A stretch of 64,000 bases of DNA from Catenaria anguillulae PL171. Taxonomy: Eukaryota > Blastocladiomycota > Blastocladiomycetes > Blastocladiales > Catenariaceae. The stretch is taken from the NCBI GenBank assembly GCA_002102555.1, contig MCFL01000069.1, positions 62,001-126,000 of the forward strand, given 5' to 3'. Below, in pieces: positions 34,648 to 46,554 of the stretch (positions are counted from its first letter, which is position 1; each line of letters starts with the position of its first letter). The notes beneath the pieces were generated by a model. That model was given only the letters and a program-made list of their open reading frames with translations, made no database searches and was not told the origin of the DNA. The position numbers were made by a program, and so were the translations under genes.

Positions 34648-36249
34648 TCATTGTAATTCATTATTGCTTGTTGACAAGACCAGCTCCGTCATTTGATTGA
34701 TTGCCGCCGTCACCGTGCCCGCAAACAGCTTTTGGCAAATGAGCATGAATGCGCTATCAAATAGAGCCGACGTGGACCTTGTCCTATCCTCATCCCCAGT
34801 TCCTTTCGGCTGCGTGTTGACGTACGGATGCATGATGGGAAAGACGACCATGATGCACATGTTGAGGAGAATGCACAGACCGGTCGCGACCGCCTTTTCC
34901 CGCTTGAGTTTGCGCCGCTTCAGCCATGTCGATGAGCGACCACGGGCAAATGATGATGGCGTCAATGGGCCATCAAGGGCATTTCCCGCCAGCCCGGCAG
35001 TGGCCGTTGTGTGAATGGGCGACGGCGACGACAACCGACCAGGGTCCACGGGAACAATGAGCAGTGTCGGTGAAGATGGGCTGCTTGGTATTGCCGCCGT
35101 TGAAACCACGACGAGGCCATGCGAAAAAGCAGCCGCGGCAGCTTTTGCCTCACCACCAGCGGCGATCGCGTCGGCACTTGCCTGGAACAACGACGCGGTC
35201 GCAATGGTTGGGCGTAGCGCAGACACTTCCTTTCGAATCTTGATAATGTAATGCAAGCCCATGATGAGCGCTAGCGTGATGACGCTGCCAAGTACAATAT
35301 ATGTCAAAAAATCGGTGAGAATGAGTAGTTCCTGAGCCTGTTTTACCTGGTTGCTGTGGATCACATTGTTCGAAAATGACGGCAAGGACGAGGTGATAAC
35401 ATATGTCCAGATGGTCACAACACTCAGCCCGGTGCATACCAAGCAGATGAGTACGGTTCCCACATGAAGCGCAATGTATCTGCCTCTCGAGAGCCGCGAG
35501 TAAACATTGATAAACCGATTGACGCTGGCAATTGCAAAAAAGCAAACGCCAAATGGCTGCACAACGAGCTGAAGCCCTTCAAAGATAGCGGCTGCGCAGC
35601 CAGGAGTTGCAAACGATGTGTATGCACGGCAGTTGTACTGCGGGCAGGCGAAGGTGATGGTCGAAAGAAACAGAATGTGGCAGATTTGGTCGTATGTCAA
35701 GATGGTCCAACTGCAAAGCAGTAGGTTGTTCAAGAGTTGATTGAGTCCCTGTGGATGAAGGAGTCGACCGGTCCAGAACTTGACCCGAGTCATCACAGAC
35801 TCGTGCCACACCCAGTGCACCTGCCCATCCCGATGTGCGTTTTGGGCGTCCGGAATGGAGTGATGGCTGTGGGAACGATTTGGAACGACAACGTGCAAAG
35901 TCCTGTTTGGCTTCCAAAGAGTCGCCCTTCCTCTGTCATGCTTGACAGGACGCAGATTCGCTGCAAGTTGCGGGTTGCTTGCAATGACTTGAGACGACAC
36001 GGACGAGCGGCTATTCCGTCGATGGGAACTGACCCATCGTCGCCATGTCTTGACAAGAAAGTACAAGCAAACCGGCAGGCCAGCGAGCGACAATCCCAGA
36101 GCCAGCGCCGTGTCTTGGTCTGAATTCGCGATGCTTGATGAGCAGATGGTGCTCGATCTGGTTTGTAACGGCATGGGCTGTCGGCAGAGAATTGCTGGTT
36201 GCGAGGATAAAGGGGTTGATTGCTCATACATAGCGAGCATGGAGAGCAT
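34648..36249 (-). CDS. Seven-transmembrane receptor-like protein
   Basis: I cannot assign a family. From ATG 36249 (a second at 36231) the protein shows seven hydrophobic helices: LALGLSLAGLPVCLYFLV, LLLCSWTILTYDQICHILFL, IFEGLQLVVQPFGVCFFAIA, LHVGTVLICLVCTGLSVVTI, LTYIVLGSVITLALIMGLHY, ATGLCILLNMCIMVVFPIMH and FMLICQKLFAGTVTAAIN. A long Ser/Arg-rich loop lies between helices 1 and 2, and a Ser/Pro/Ala-rich third cytoplasmic loop ending in a Lys/Arg cluster (WLKRRKLKREK) precedes helix 6. That layout suits a G-protein-coupled receptor. It is a single open exon, co-oriented with and upstream of the P2X gene. Confidence 0.6.
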   Translation of the reverse strand: MLSMLAMYEQSTPLSSQPAILCRQPMPLQTRSSTICSSSIANSDQDTALALGLSLAGLPVCLYFLVKTWRRWVSSHRRNSRSSVSSQVIASNPQLAANLRPVKHDRGRATLWKPNRTLHVVVPNRSHSHHSIPDAQNAHRDGQVHWVWHESVMTRVKFWTGRLLHPQGLNQLLNNLLLCSWTILTYDQICHILFLSTITFACPQYNCRAYTSFATPGCAAAIFEGLQLVVQPFGVCFFAIASVNRFINVYSRLSRGRYIALHVGTVLICLVCTGLSVVTIWTYVITSSLPSFSNNVIHSNQVKQAQELLILTDFLTYIVLGSVITLALIMGLHYIIKIRKEVSALRPTIATASLFQASADAIAAGGEAKAAAAAFSHGLVVVSTAAIPSSPSSPTLLIVPVDPGRLSSPSPIHTTATAGLAGNALDGPLTPSSFARGRSSTWLKRRKLKREKAVATGLCILLNMCIMVVFPIMHPYVNTQPKGTGDEDRTRSTSALFDSAFMLICQKLFAGTVTAAINQMTELVLSTSNNELQ

Positions 36250-37200
36250 GGTTTCGTCCGCTACCAGCGTGGGCAACTCAGTTCCGCCCTGGATTCGCAC
36301 GCGCACTCAAGCTGCAAACACGAGCTCTCGACAGCTGACCTGTGCTGCAAACAAATCGTCGAATGTATACAGCGTAGGTGGGAAAAATGGAATGTCAATG
36401 TCTTAATAATGTAAAGAGAGTCAGTAAAAAGAGTGGGTTTGGCATCAAAACAAGAAAGAATAAATATCCAACCAAGACGAAAAGCACAGCAAGGCGAGCC
36501 GGGAGCACCACGCCATACCCGTCATGCGTGCTCGAGTCGAAGGGAATGAGGGTCAAGAAGGGTGGTCGGAGGTAAAGGCAAGGGAATGAGGGAAACGAAC
36601 GCAGACAGAAACGCAGACACACGCACACAGGGGACTCAAAATTGAACGAAAAAAACGTGGCACAAAAGCAGCGGAACGGCTACTCTACACAATCAACACC
36701 AAGCAAAAACGGAGTAGGAGGAGGGCGGACGGGAAGACAGACAGAACAGCAAGGGCTTGCTGTGCGCTGTCGATGATTGTGGAAATAAAGACGAAAAACA
36801 AGGAACCAAATGAAAGTGCAAATGAAACGGAAAAGAAAAACGAAAAAAAAAAAAAAAAAAAACGGTCTGGAAATCACAAGTGATGGTACACAAAAGGAAA
36901 CAAGGCGAGCAGCGCGCATTTTGATGCAGCGGGACGGGAAACACGAATCAATCAGGAGGCAAGGCAAACCCTATGGATGAAAGAAAGGTGAAGCTAAAGA
37001 AACCTAGGACTAACGAAGAAAAAAAAAAAAAAAGTTGGAACCAGATGCAATCACGGCGACACCCATGAAGGATCATAGATCAAAGGGGAATGTGGGGATA
37101 AGGATGGATCAGTCGCAGCATGGTGTAATTTGCTCGATCCACAAGCTCTTGGGAACCAGGGAATGAGGGGCGAACTGAGGATAGCCGGCAAGAATACAGA
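36250..37200. other. Gene-free region with homopolymer tracts
   Basis: Purine-rich on the plus strand with A20 at 36843-36862 and A16 at 37019-37034. It likely includes the long 3' UTR of the MADS gene and the promoter of the seven-helix gene. No coding gene is supported. Confidence 0.4.
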
Positions 37201-39671
37201 TCAGTGTTGTCCACCGCCGTTCTCGGAATTCCAACGCTGATGCTCTTGTTGCTGCATCTGCTGCTGGTGTATTTGTTGCTGAATTGTTGCTGTTGCCGCT
37301 GATGTTGCTGCTGATGCTGATACTGGTACTGTTGCATTGCCGTCGCATGTTGTTGGTCAGCAAACGTGGCCGCCCCCGATGGCGAATTGACCGACCCTGG
37401 CGACGAAAACCATGCATACTCGTTTGCTGCAGCAGGTGACACGCCGGCTGCGGCCGCTGAACTACTGGGGAGCGGTGGAAGCATTGGGTACCCAGCGGCA
37501 GCGGCAGACGCGGCAGCAACGAGCGCGGATGATGCGGCCGCCGCCGAAGAGGACCCACCAGTATACGACCGACTCGCTGGAACTGGTGGTGACTTGCCCA
37601 AACCACCACCCAACTCGACCGTGGCGCATTGCCCGGGCGAGAACGTAGACCTCATGAGGTCGCTGGGCGATGGCATAGATGGGTCGTACGAAACGCTTCC
37701 TGCGCGCGATTGAGGGTCGAGTGCGTGGTAATAGGTGGGCGGCTGTTGCTGCTGCAGAGGGTTCGATTGCGCGTAGAGCATATAGGTTGAGGCCGATGGG
37801 CCAGTGGCCGCGTATCGAGCTGGCGGCGAGGATCGTCGCCATACGTCATGCTTGCGTGCGCGACACGCCTGCGCTTGTTTGTATTGGTACCAGAAGTGGC
37901 TTGCTGCTGCGGTTGCTGCGGTTGCTGATACGCTGTTGAGTAAGTGAAGGGATCCAAACGAGTTTGACGACGTCGGCGGCTGTTGCGACATGGCACCGGA
38001 CGTGGACGCCGCGGGTTGCGACTGGGATAAAAGCAGGTCAAGTGCCGTCGGCAGCGGAGTAACAGGGGGCAAGCCAACGGAACGGGTGCCTAGCCCGCTC
38101 GCCGAGTCGTTGGGATTGGTTGGGTAAAGCTGCTGATGGTACTGCTGAGGCGGCGGAGCAGGTACGGTGGCAGTTGCTGGCTCGAGTTACCCATCGAGAA
38201 CATGGCCGAGTCGTGCCGAGGAATGGGCGACCCGTTGGGAGGTGAAGCGGAAAGCGAGCGGCCATTGAAGCGAGCTGCATGCATTTGCTGTTGTTGCTGT
38301 TGCTGCTGGGACGCATACGGCTGGTACTGGGCCGAGTACTGCTGCTGATGCTGTTGCTGAGACACAGATTGAGAGCAAGCGTAGTGCTGCGTGGGCTGCT
38401 GGCTGTTGGAATTGGACGACCGCTGATGGTGGTGGTGGGAGTTGGGCGACGACACGAGTGAATCTGGCCCGATCGAATTTCGGATCACGTCCTGGTTGCC
38501 GTTGGAAGCGGATCCGTACGGTTCACGTTGGCGTGAATGATTCACCGACTCCATCATGGACGGCGTGTGGCCGACGGCTCCAGGGACGCTTGAACCGCCA
38601 ACGACACTTCGATCAGCTGGCGGAGCGCGAGCATTAGGTGGCAGAGCACTGGCCCTGCCCGGAACCGGCGGAGTGTTGGCCACCAACGAGGCCGGATGGT
38701 TCGAACCTGTAGCGCCACTGGGTGTGTCGGTCGACACACCAACCAGCAGCGGTGCGTGATCGAGCCCCTCGGCGTCGGTCGGGAGCATCTTGACAAACTT
38801 GCACACGAGCGGGCGTTGGGCGGCTGCGGGCACCGGCGGTGGAGGTGCAGGCGGTTGTGGATCCGACCCAAGCTGCGCCGAAAGCATGGCTTCCCGATCA
38901 GCAGCAGCCGCAGCCGCATTGGCAGCTGCAACGGCAGCAGCAGCAGCGGCGCGACGGCTCGCGAGCAGGCAGTCAGAAATGCGTTGCTTTGCTTCATTCG
39001 AGTCGACCAGGGGTCTGAACTTGTCGGTGGCATGAAAGTAGATGGTGCCTGCCTCGGATGCAATCAAAAGCAAGACCTCGGTTCCTGTGAGGCACGCCAG
39101 TTCATTTGCCTACGCAATACCGGAAATACACAACAAGAGGAAAAGAGTTAAAGGTGAGATTAGTGAGATAACAGCCAAAAAGGGGTAAAGAAAAGAAGGG
39201 ACGAACTTTTTTGAGAAGACCAGCCTTGCGCTTCGAAAACGTAATATGCCGGCGAGTCTTGTCTTGAATGTACATGTTGGGGACGCGGCGCCGAATTGCT
39301 TGCCCGGTGGGGTCATTTGGATCCGGAATGTCAGTACTGGCTGCAGTTGCAGAGGATTGGAGGGGTCGGGAACCGGCATGGTTGCCCGCAGACGCCGATG
39401 CGGTGGCGGCGGCGGATGCAACCGCGGCTGCAGCTGCCGCTTGAGACATAACAGATGCCGTAATACTTGCGGCTTGTGCATCAACGTCACCTTGGCGGTC
39501 TGCACCGGCGACTGATGCGTTGGATGCACTTGGGGCGGCAGTCGATCGCGTAGAGGCGCGTGTGGATGCTCGAGTGCGCGGGGCAGAAGCAGAAGCAGGA
39601 GGCGGTGGCAGAGCAGGTACAACAAGGTCGTCTTCCGAGTCGAGGCGTGCTTGTTGGCGTTTGCGGGACAT
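37201..39671 (-). CDS. SRF/MCM1-type MADS-box transcription factor
   Basis: The MADS domain is split by one intron (39110-39206). Exon 1 from ATG 39671 has an acidic and Ala/Ser-rich leader, then RRRVPNMYIQDKTRRHITFS and KRKAGLLKK; exon 2 starts ANELACLTGTEVLLLIASEA and runs to TIYFHATDKFRPLV. This is the DNA-binding and dimerisation fold of type I (SRF/Mcm1) factors, which bind CArG boxes. The rest is Ala-, Ser- and Gln-rich, as in activation domains. Below ~38150 the natural protein moves between frames near 38140, 37970, 37830 and 37280 with no intron signals, ending most sensibly at TGA 37201-37203 after EHQRWNSENGGGQH. Indels in the repetitive CAG/GCN codons are likely. Confidence 0.86.
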
Positions 39672-41911
39672 GTCGAGAGGTCGCGTGACAAAGTCGATTG
39701 GTCAATAAGGTGTAAGAAGCGGGAAAAATGGAATGCCTGGCTATGCCAAGCGGCGGAGTTCGTTGCAGATTTGGGGGAAAGTGTGGATCACCGAGTCGCG
39801 GTGGATGATGACAATGATACTGGCGAAGTGAGGCAACGTGCGTGATACAGTAATGTGACACATTCGAGAATCGACAAGGAATCGGCTGGTGCGGATGAGG
39901 CCAAGAAAATCGTGACACAGACTGGAGCAGAATGCAAGGCGGGAGCCACGACGCCGACGATTGGGTATCAGGATGGAGAAGGAGCTGCGAATCGGCGGCT
40001 ACTTCCCCGGGTATCTCTACAAACAAACACAGGGATTCCAGAAGCTTGAGTAAGTCCCAGGGCATCGGTATTGCGCAAAAGAACAGTGCGACATGCACAA
40101 CGAGCGCAAGAGTGTGCTGAAACAGCAGCAAGGGAATGATTTGGAAAGTCGAAAGTGGCCAGAGTCAAATGACAGGAAAAAGAAAGCCCATCCCACGTGT
40201 TTTCTCAATAGCCATCCTGGCGCTTGCCGTTCTCGGCCCCGAACTGGCTCGTGAGCATCAGAAACGAGCAAAAACACACTTCAAACAGGAAAGAGTGATA
40301 AGGCGTGGTATGCCTGAGCCGGAAAACGAACATGAAGGCCGAGCGATGCTTCAGGCGAGCAAAAAGAAACGAAACGTGTGTGTTCGTGCAACGGGACAAT
40401 GGGCAAGGAGCGGGGAATAGCAAGAGGCGTTGCTTTGGGATTGACATAAGGTGGGATTCCGGTGATCTAAAAATCGATCGTTGCGGATATATGTGGGCGT
40501 ATGTACGCTCGGCACCGTCTTGAACGGGAAATCGATCGTGCCGGCGGCGAGGGAGAAAAAGCAACAAGACGAAACGACGCCAGCGTGGGACACACCATGA
40601 GTCATGATCCAAACAATGGGAATTGTGGCGTCAAAATGGGCAGCGAGAAAGTTTCGAAACAACACCGTGATGGCATCCGGCCAACGAAAAGAGAAATTGG
40701 GGCGAAGAAGAGATGAAAAAAGAGTGGACGGGCACGAAAAATAAAGGAATCGGGAAAAGAAAGAGAAAGGAGCCTTCGACATACTTGATAGTCCAGGGTG
40801 ATCGAGGCGAGGAATGATGACGAGCTGGCGAGTGACGGACGAGTCGCCGTCACTGCAAGAGTTCGTTCCAACAATGACAAGTCCAGTCCGGACAGGCGGG
40901 TAGCTCGTCTGGATCACAGATCAGGAGATCGGGAATCGGCAATATTGACGACGGCAATGAGCAACGTAGCGATACCGTGTTGAATGCAACAGCAGTCAGG
41001 TTGTGGGGAGAGTGATTGGATGCCGAGGGAATCGACGAGGTCCAGAGAAGCGAAGCAGCGCTGACGTCCGACTCGATCGTTACTTGGGTAATTAGGTATA
41101 TGGAGACGCAGCAGTGGGACTGGTAGTGTGCTAAACGTGACAGCCGGAAATGAATGGAAGATTCCAACACCCAAGCGTTCAGTAATCCTTGCCGTCGGCG
41201 CGAACAGGGTAGCCAGAGTCTGCGTACAATGTGCGCGCGCGGTGGACTTACATAGATGGATGGATAGCCGAGGCGGTATCTATGGATGGCCGGTGGGTGG
41301 CGGGCGGAATGGAGCCTGAAATGAAGTGGGTGGGCGGCGGCGGGCGGCGGCGGGCGAGTTTAGAGGCGTCGCCGGCCCTAGGGATGATGGCTGATTGGCG
41401 GGCAGGTCTGGCGTTGTCCAGGTAATGAGTATGCCTGGTCTCTCTTTGATCATGCGTTGCTAGATCCGTAGCGAAGGTGCACACATTTCAGCCATCACAA
41501 CAAGCTGGCTCGGCCTCTTTCCGGATTGAGAAAGTGTTGTGGAAACGAAGGTCAACTGGATCGGAGGACCTCACGCGCCTCACTGTTGCTGCCTGCCTGC
41601 CTGGCTCGCTCGCTGACGTGGTCTTGAGGGCTTGAGGCGAATGCGCGCAACAACAAGGACCTCGGTAGATACATTGCTTCGACACACGGCACTTGTCAAA
41701 GGTTTCTCAACGGGATATCACATCACGGCCCTGCTCCATGGCCCAGAGGCACCGCCCTCCCATCAGTCCAGCACGACCAGCATTCCCATCATGTCCAGCA
41801 GTTCGATCGGCTCCTTGATGCACCAAACTGGCCTCTTGAGGAGAAACATGGGCCTCGCCCGAGAATTGATGCTCCCGAACCAAATGCTCCAGTTGATGCT
41901 CATGCTCCGCT
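39672..41911. other. 2.2 kb gene-free region upstream of the MADS-box gene
   Basis: The longest non-repetitive gap in the window. All open frames are short and without motifs. It probably holds a long promoter or 5' leader for the MADS gene and the 3' flank of the ABCG gene. A GGC/GGGC-rich tract lies at ~41325-41357, with G-quadruplex potential on the plus strand. Confidence 0.4.
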
Positions 41912-44900
41912 TCAACGACTTCGCCCCTTGAACACTACGAGCCGCGTTGACTCGACTCCGATGGCCACACTGAAAAAGTTTGGGGCGACGACGTTGCGAC
42001 CAGCAGCCTTGTACGCAATCCGACGAAGCCCAAAGTAGCCGAGGAGGGTGAATGCGGCCCAGAGGACAATGAGGAAGACGGCGTTGAGAAAGATACCAAA
42101 CCGAGCAGACACACTTGGACAATGGACGAGCATAACCTGTGATTACGAATGGACAGGCACATGCGTGACGAAATGAGGTACGTACCCAATTTGGTCGAGA
42201 TGCTCGTTGCCCACAATACCTTTCACGATCCGATTGCGCCAATAGTTTTCCATGAGGCCAGTGAATGCGTACTGAACCGGAGATACCCTGTCCACCCAAA
42301 GGTACGGGTAGTCAGCACAAAGTGCAACCGGGTTTCTTCAGGGGAATCTCGTAACGAACCATTCGAGCCAGCTCAGCCACTTTGGCGCCGTATCGCTATT
42401 CACGAGCAACCCACCAAACAGCATGAGCGGCAGCAAAGTACGGCACCACCGCCAAAGACACACCCAAATCCTCAAACAAGCTCGCCATGCAAATGCCAAA
42501 GGCCGACCCACCAATCCCAACAGCGTCAGAAACATACAATACACGAGAAACTCTGGCACCGATGCCGAAAAGAGCACGAGCCAATACGAAATGCACGCAA
42601 ACACGAGCGGGAATAGCACTTGGAATGGAAACTCGACCAATGTCCGTGACGAATAGTACGCCAGCACGCCATAGTAGCCTTGCAAGTACTCACGAAGGAA
42701 CACGGGCCTCTCGGTCGCGAAAATGGAAAGCACTGGCATGGCGCGCCAAACAGCATGTTGGTCGCAACAAAGAATAGGACGCCCGAGATGGATTGGCTCA
42801 GGGCTGGGCCAGAGGCCGAGCCTTCAACGTTGAGGTAAATTAGGCCAATGAGCACACCTAGAATGACGACCTGGCCCAGGTGCGCGCGAAGCATGAGACG
42901 GTTGCGGATGGCATTGTGCCAGGCGCGCCAAGACAAGTACCGGATTTGTTGGGAAAACGAAGGATAATACTTGACAAGTGAGTTGAGTTGAATGGACGGG
43001 TCGCTGGTTTCGCTTGCAGGAGATGGTGGAAGGAACTGTTGGCGCAGCAAGTGATCGCACCCCCTCGCTGGTTAATCACGGACATGAAGACGTAATCGGG
43101 CGGGTTGGTGTATTGCGGGCATTGAAAGTTGAGGCGCGAGAAGAATGCGACCATGTCTGCTGTCGGTCCATGGTAGAGCAACTGGTATAGTATGCACCGT
43201 GAACGCGACAGGGCAAGTGAGACATGTATGTGGCCGGCCACATCGGTCTGTTTGGACTGGAACAAATTCGTACCTTCCCTTTGACGAGAATCATTATCAC
43301 GTCCAATACTTGAACAATGTTCGACGCCGGCTGATGCAAAGTGCACACAATGGTCTTGCCTTGGCGATGCGCCAACTTGTGCAAGAGCGAGCACACGGAG
43401 AATGCCGTGTACGAGTCCAATCCAGTTGTACATTCTGCCAACGAGTTCAGCGTGACTTTGCGTCAGATTGCGCCGACAGCATACTGAAAGCAAATTGGCA
43501 TACGTACCATCGAGCAACACGACGGCTGGCCTAGCCATCAGTTCCATTCCAATCGCAACACGTTTTCGTTCCCCACCACTGATTCCCTTTTGCATCGCGG
43601 ATCCAATCAACGTGTCTCGAGCGTCATGAAGTCCAAGCAAGTCGATGGCGAGCTCAATGCGGTTCCGCTCCTCGTCTTGAGACATGGGCGGATTGCGGAG
43701 GCGAAGTGACATGGCGAGCGCTGGAGATTTCAACAGAAAAGATAAGCGACTAGCTATACGAAATGGTCCGAAATGGAGTTGAAAATCCAGTGTATACCTT
43801 CGGTCACGGTCATGGTCTCGAGAATCAAGTCATCTTGAAATACAAAGCCGACCACGGAGCGAATTGCGGCAGGGGACAAGGGTTGATTGTTGAGCATGAC
43901 GTCGCCCGACACTTTCCCGGCACTGGGAAGGCCGGCCTGCTCATCATACATAACGTGTATGGATGTGAGATAACATGCGTTAAGCAGTCGAAGTTCGGGA
44001 ACCGATTCCACGCACCAAGATGTTGAGCAAGGAAGTCTTACCCGATCCACTTGGACCGAGAATCTGTCGTGATAGAAACTGGTTTGTCAGACCCAAACGG
44101 AACGGGATCAGAGCGGTCCTATGCGTCACGTACACCAACCAACTGCCCCGGTCGAAACTCGCCAGAAATTCGGTGCAGCACAACCTTTTCACATGTCATA
44201 TTCCCTCCGTGCTTCTTCTTGCCGAAATGCCACCACTTTGACGCTGCCTGGTTTTGTGACGCAGGCGGTTCCGGATCATTCGACAAGCCTCGTCCCGTGC
44301 CATCGGTACCGCCATTCGCGTTGCCGTTGCCGTGGCGATTGGCGACGGCCCGCACGGGAACCGTGTAAACAAGGTCGCGAAACGCAACGGATATCCGAGA
44401 TCCGTCGTCGAGTTGCGCGTTGGCGAGAACCGACGGCGGTGTGTCCGTGCCATGGGTAGACGCCGAGGATGGCCCAGAGCGGAGAGTTGGCGAGGATTCG
44501 ATTGCGTCGAATGCCAGTGGCGTGGCGATGGCAGCGGCTGGCCTGTTGTGACGAGTTCTCAAGACGGGGTCTGGGTCGGCGGCTGCGGCCACAGCAACAG
44601 GCAACTGGAGACTCGGATCGAACGAGCGTAACTGTGGACTTGCACATCGTGTCGTTGGGCAGCCGGAATCGGCATCGACGCAAGCACAAAACTTGAAGAG
44701 GCTTGTGATGCGGACGATGATGGTGCTGGCTGATGTGGCAAAGACTTGAAAACTTCATTACGGATCGTAGGAATGGGCGTTTCCTGGCTTGAAATCGAGT
44801 CATAGGCGACGGCACCTGTTGTGGCGGGTGGCACTGATCGCGTCAGGACGGCGGACCTCGGGACCAGAGGTCGACGGGTCGCCCGGGACAATGATTCCTG

Positions 44901-44912
44901 ATGGCGCAGCAT
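41912..44912 (-). CDS. ABCG-family half-transporter
   Basis: ATP-binding domain first, then six membrane helices: the layout of ABCG (White/ABCG2) half-transporters, which dimerise to export lipids or drugs. Seen in order: AFRDLVYTVP, KVVLHRISGEFRPGQLV, Walker A GPSGSGKT, Q-loop FVFQDD, signature SGGERKR, Walker B VVLLDE, H-loop TLHQPAS, then the membrane region with ERPVFLREYLQGYYGVLAYY and SPVQYAFTGLMENYWRNRI. Clear introns are 44064-44133, 43937-44015, 43722-43797, 43435-43507, 43182-43273 and a short 42137-42181. One-base frame changes without splice signals occur near 44640, at a C5 tract (43060-43064), near 42745 and twice around 42420-42520. All look like indels in an otherwise intact gene. 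Confidence 0.88.
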
Positions 44913-45594
44913 TTATGCATGAGCCTAGTTCGTTGTGTCAGGGAAAGAAATGGCGGCGGGCATGTCGGTTGGCCAAAGCCGGCAGCCGGGCGGTTTTGAC
45001 TCGATCAGTCTTTCAACGGTCTCAGTCTCATGGTTATAAGGAAAGGATCGATCATGACAAATCAGAACTGACAGCGCCATTGGATCGGATCGAAAAAAAA
45101 GCAACCAATTTCAAGTTATTGTGTGGTCGGATACACGGAGCTTTTCACCTACAGTTCCGCTCTTGCATGAGACAGCACGACGAGTAGTTGACCAACTCGG
45201 CGACGATTTATTTGCAGCAAGCAACAGACCTCTGCGGATCTGCGGAGTAAAATTGAACATGGAACATTGTCATGACACTTTGCACTGGCTTAATGAATGG
45301 GCCTGCCGACCAGTCGAAGTTGGCATCATGTAAATACTTATTCTCTGGACAGGATCGTGTCTGCTCAATACTTAATCTGAACCTTCAGTGCGTTTTCTCT
45401 CGACGTGACGTGCGGACAACGGCATGCCCATGCAAACAACCACCAACTGTGTCTGATCCGGATCCTTATCTTTAGGCTCCAGGAATCAGGTCAATGAATA
45501 ACTAGAAAACACCAACTCAAAGCAATTGCTCTGCCCTACCGCCCGCTGCTGGTATCGACTCTACCTCTCCCATCCGCACTCGGTAGTCCACAAC
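44913..45594. other. Divergent intergenic region
   Basis: Lies between the ABCG start (-) and the C20orf85-like gene (+). It presumably holds both promoters. No other feature seen. Confidence 0.35.
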
Positions 45595-46257
45595 ATGACC
45601 GAAGCAACTGCTAAACGCGGTGCCAAGGAGCACAACCAAGTCCACAACGACCTGATTTGGTGGGTTGCAGCCAAGGTTGCATACAAAGGAGCTGCTGAGT
45701 CGCTGATTTACTTGAAGTCTGTGCTTCTCAGGCGGCAAATGATACAGTACGAGTATACATGCGCATCCAACTGGGAAAAAAATTGGGCCTTCATGAAGAA
45801 CAGGGTTCGTTTGCTTACGATTCACTTCATGGAAACATTCTTGGCAAGCAATCTGATCCCAGTCCGATTATTGAACCGTTCACAGCTCCCTCGTTCTTAT
45901 AAGAGCAACTTATCTTCAAAAGACTCGCTCCCGCCCATCTCGCACAATGCGTCCTCAACTGGGCCATCAAGCACTGTATCTCAAGTCTCTGTGTTTCCCA
46001 TTCGTCAACGCCCGACCACATCTGAGGCCGCTCTGGGCGACATTGCTGCGTACAATGTCCGGCATTTGATTCGTCGCCACCAACCACAGGAAAAATATTC
46101 TTTCCCAGCGACCACCGCTGAAATGTACGGCTGGCAGTTTGGTGACAAGGAAAAGAAGAGCACGAGCATTCAAGTCCTGGACCGGTTTGCGAGGGTAGCG
46201 CCTGGGAGGGTGGATACTTTGAAGTGGTGGGGAGGCGCTCGAGAGTCGCTTCCATGA
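45595..46257 (+). CDS. Probable ciliary protein, C20orf85/LLC1 type
   Basis: A small basic protein from ATG 45595 (MTEATAKRGAKEHNQV). It has NDLIW, then ASNWEKNWAFM, and a C-terminal block FPATTAEMYGWQF ... VDTLKWWGGARESLP. The W-x2-NW-x-FM pair and the late YGW plus Leu-Lys-x-Trp ending recall the C20orf85 (LLC1) family of cilium-associated proteins. The frame is open throughout, but 45805-45885 (GTTCGT...CACAG, 81 bases, phase 0) looks like an intron encoding out-of-character residues; another may lie near 45675-45750. Together with SPAG6 it would add to the flagellar gene set. The assignment rests on short motifs only. Confidence 0.5.
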   Translation: MTEATAKRGAKEHNQVHNDLIWWVAAKVAYKGAAESLIYLKSVLLRRQMIQYEYTCASNWEKNWAFMKNRVRLLTIHFMETFLASNLIPVRLLNRSQLPRSYKSNLSSKDSLPPISHNASSTGPSSTVSQVSVFPIRQRPTTSEAALGDIAAYNVRHLIRRHQPQEKYSFPATTAEMYGWQFGDKEKKSTSIQVLDRFARVAPGRVDTLKWWGGARESLP

Positions 46258-46473
46258 GACAGTCTGCGCGTACAATTTCGGCATGGGTATAGCATGATCC
46301 ATGTCTGGTTGGTTGCAGTTCTGTTCCACGTTCTGTGTTCAAATCTTGCGCACATTGCACATAAAATATGAAATGCAAACACGTTTGTGCCGGGTCTGGT
46401 TCATTGCTGGGTTCGTCATGTTTTTTTGTGAAGATGTCAACAAACACCGATTTTCCAGCCTTGCAGCCGTACT

Positions 46474-46554
46474 GGACAGGTGGCGGAGTGGTTAACGCGT
46501 CAGGTTTAGGCCCTGATCTCTTCGGAGGCGCAGGTTCGAACCCTGCCCTGTTCA
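46474..46554 (+). tRNA. tRNA-Leu(UAG)
   Basis: Type II tRNA with acceptor GGACAGG/CCTGTTC (one G-U), discriminator A, D stem GCG/CGC, anticodon stem TCAGG/CCTGA around TTTAGGC (anticodon TAG), TTCG-capped variable arm and T arm GCAGGTTCGAACCCTGC. TTTT terminator at 46559. It shares 31 identical bases with tRNA-Leu(CAG). Confidence 0.94.
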
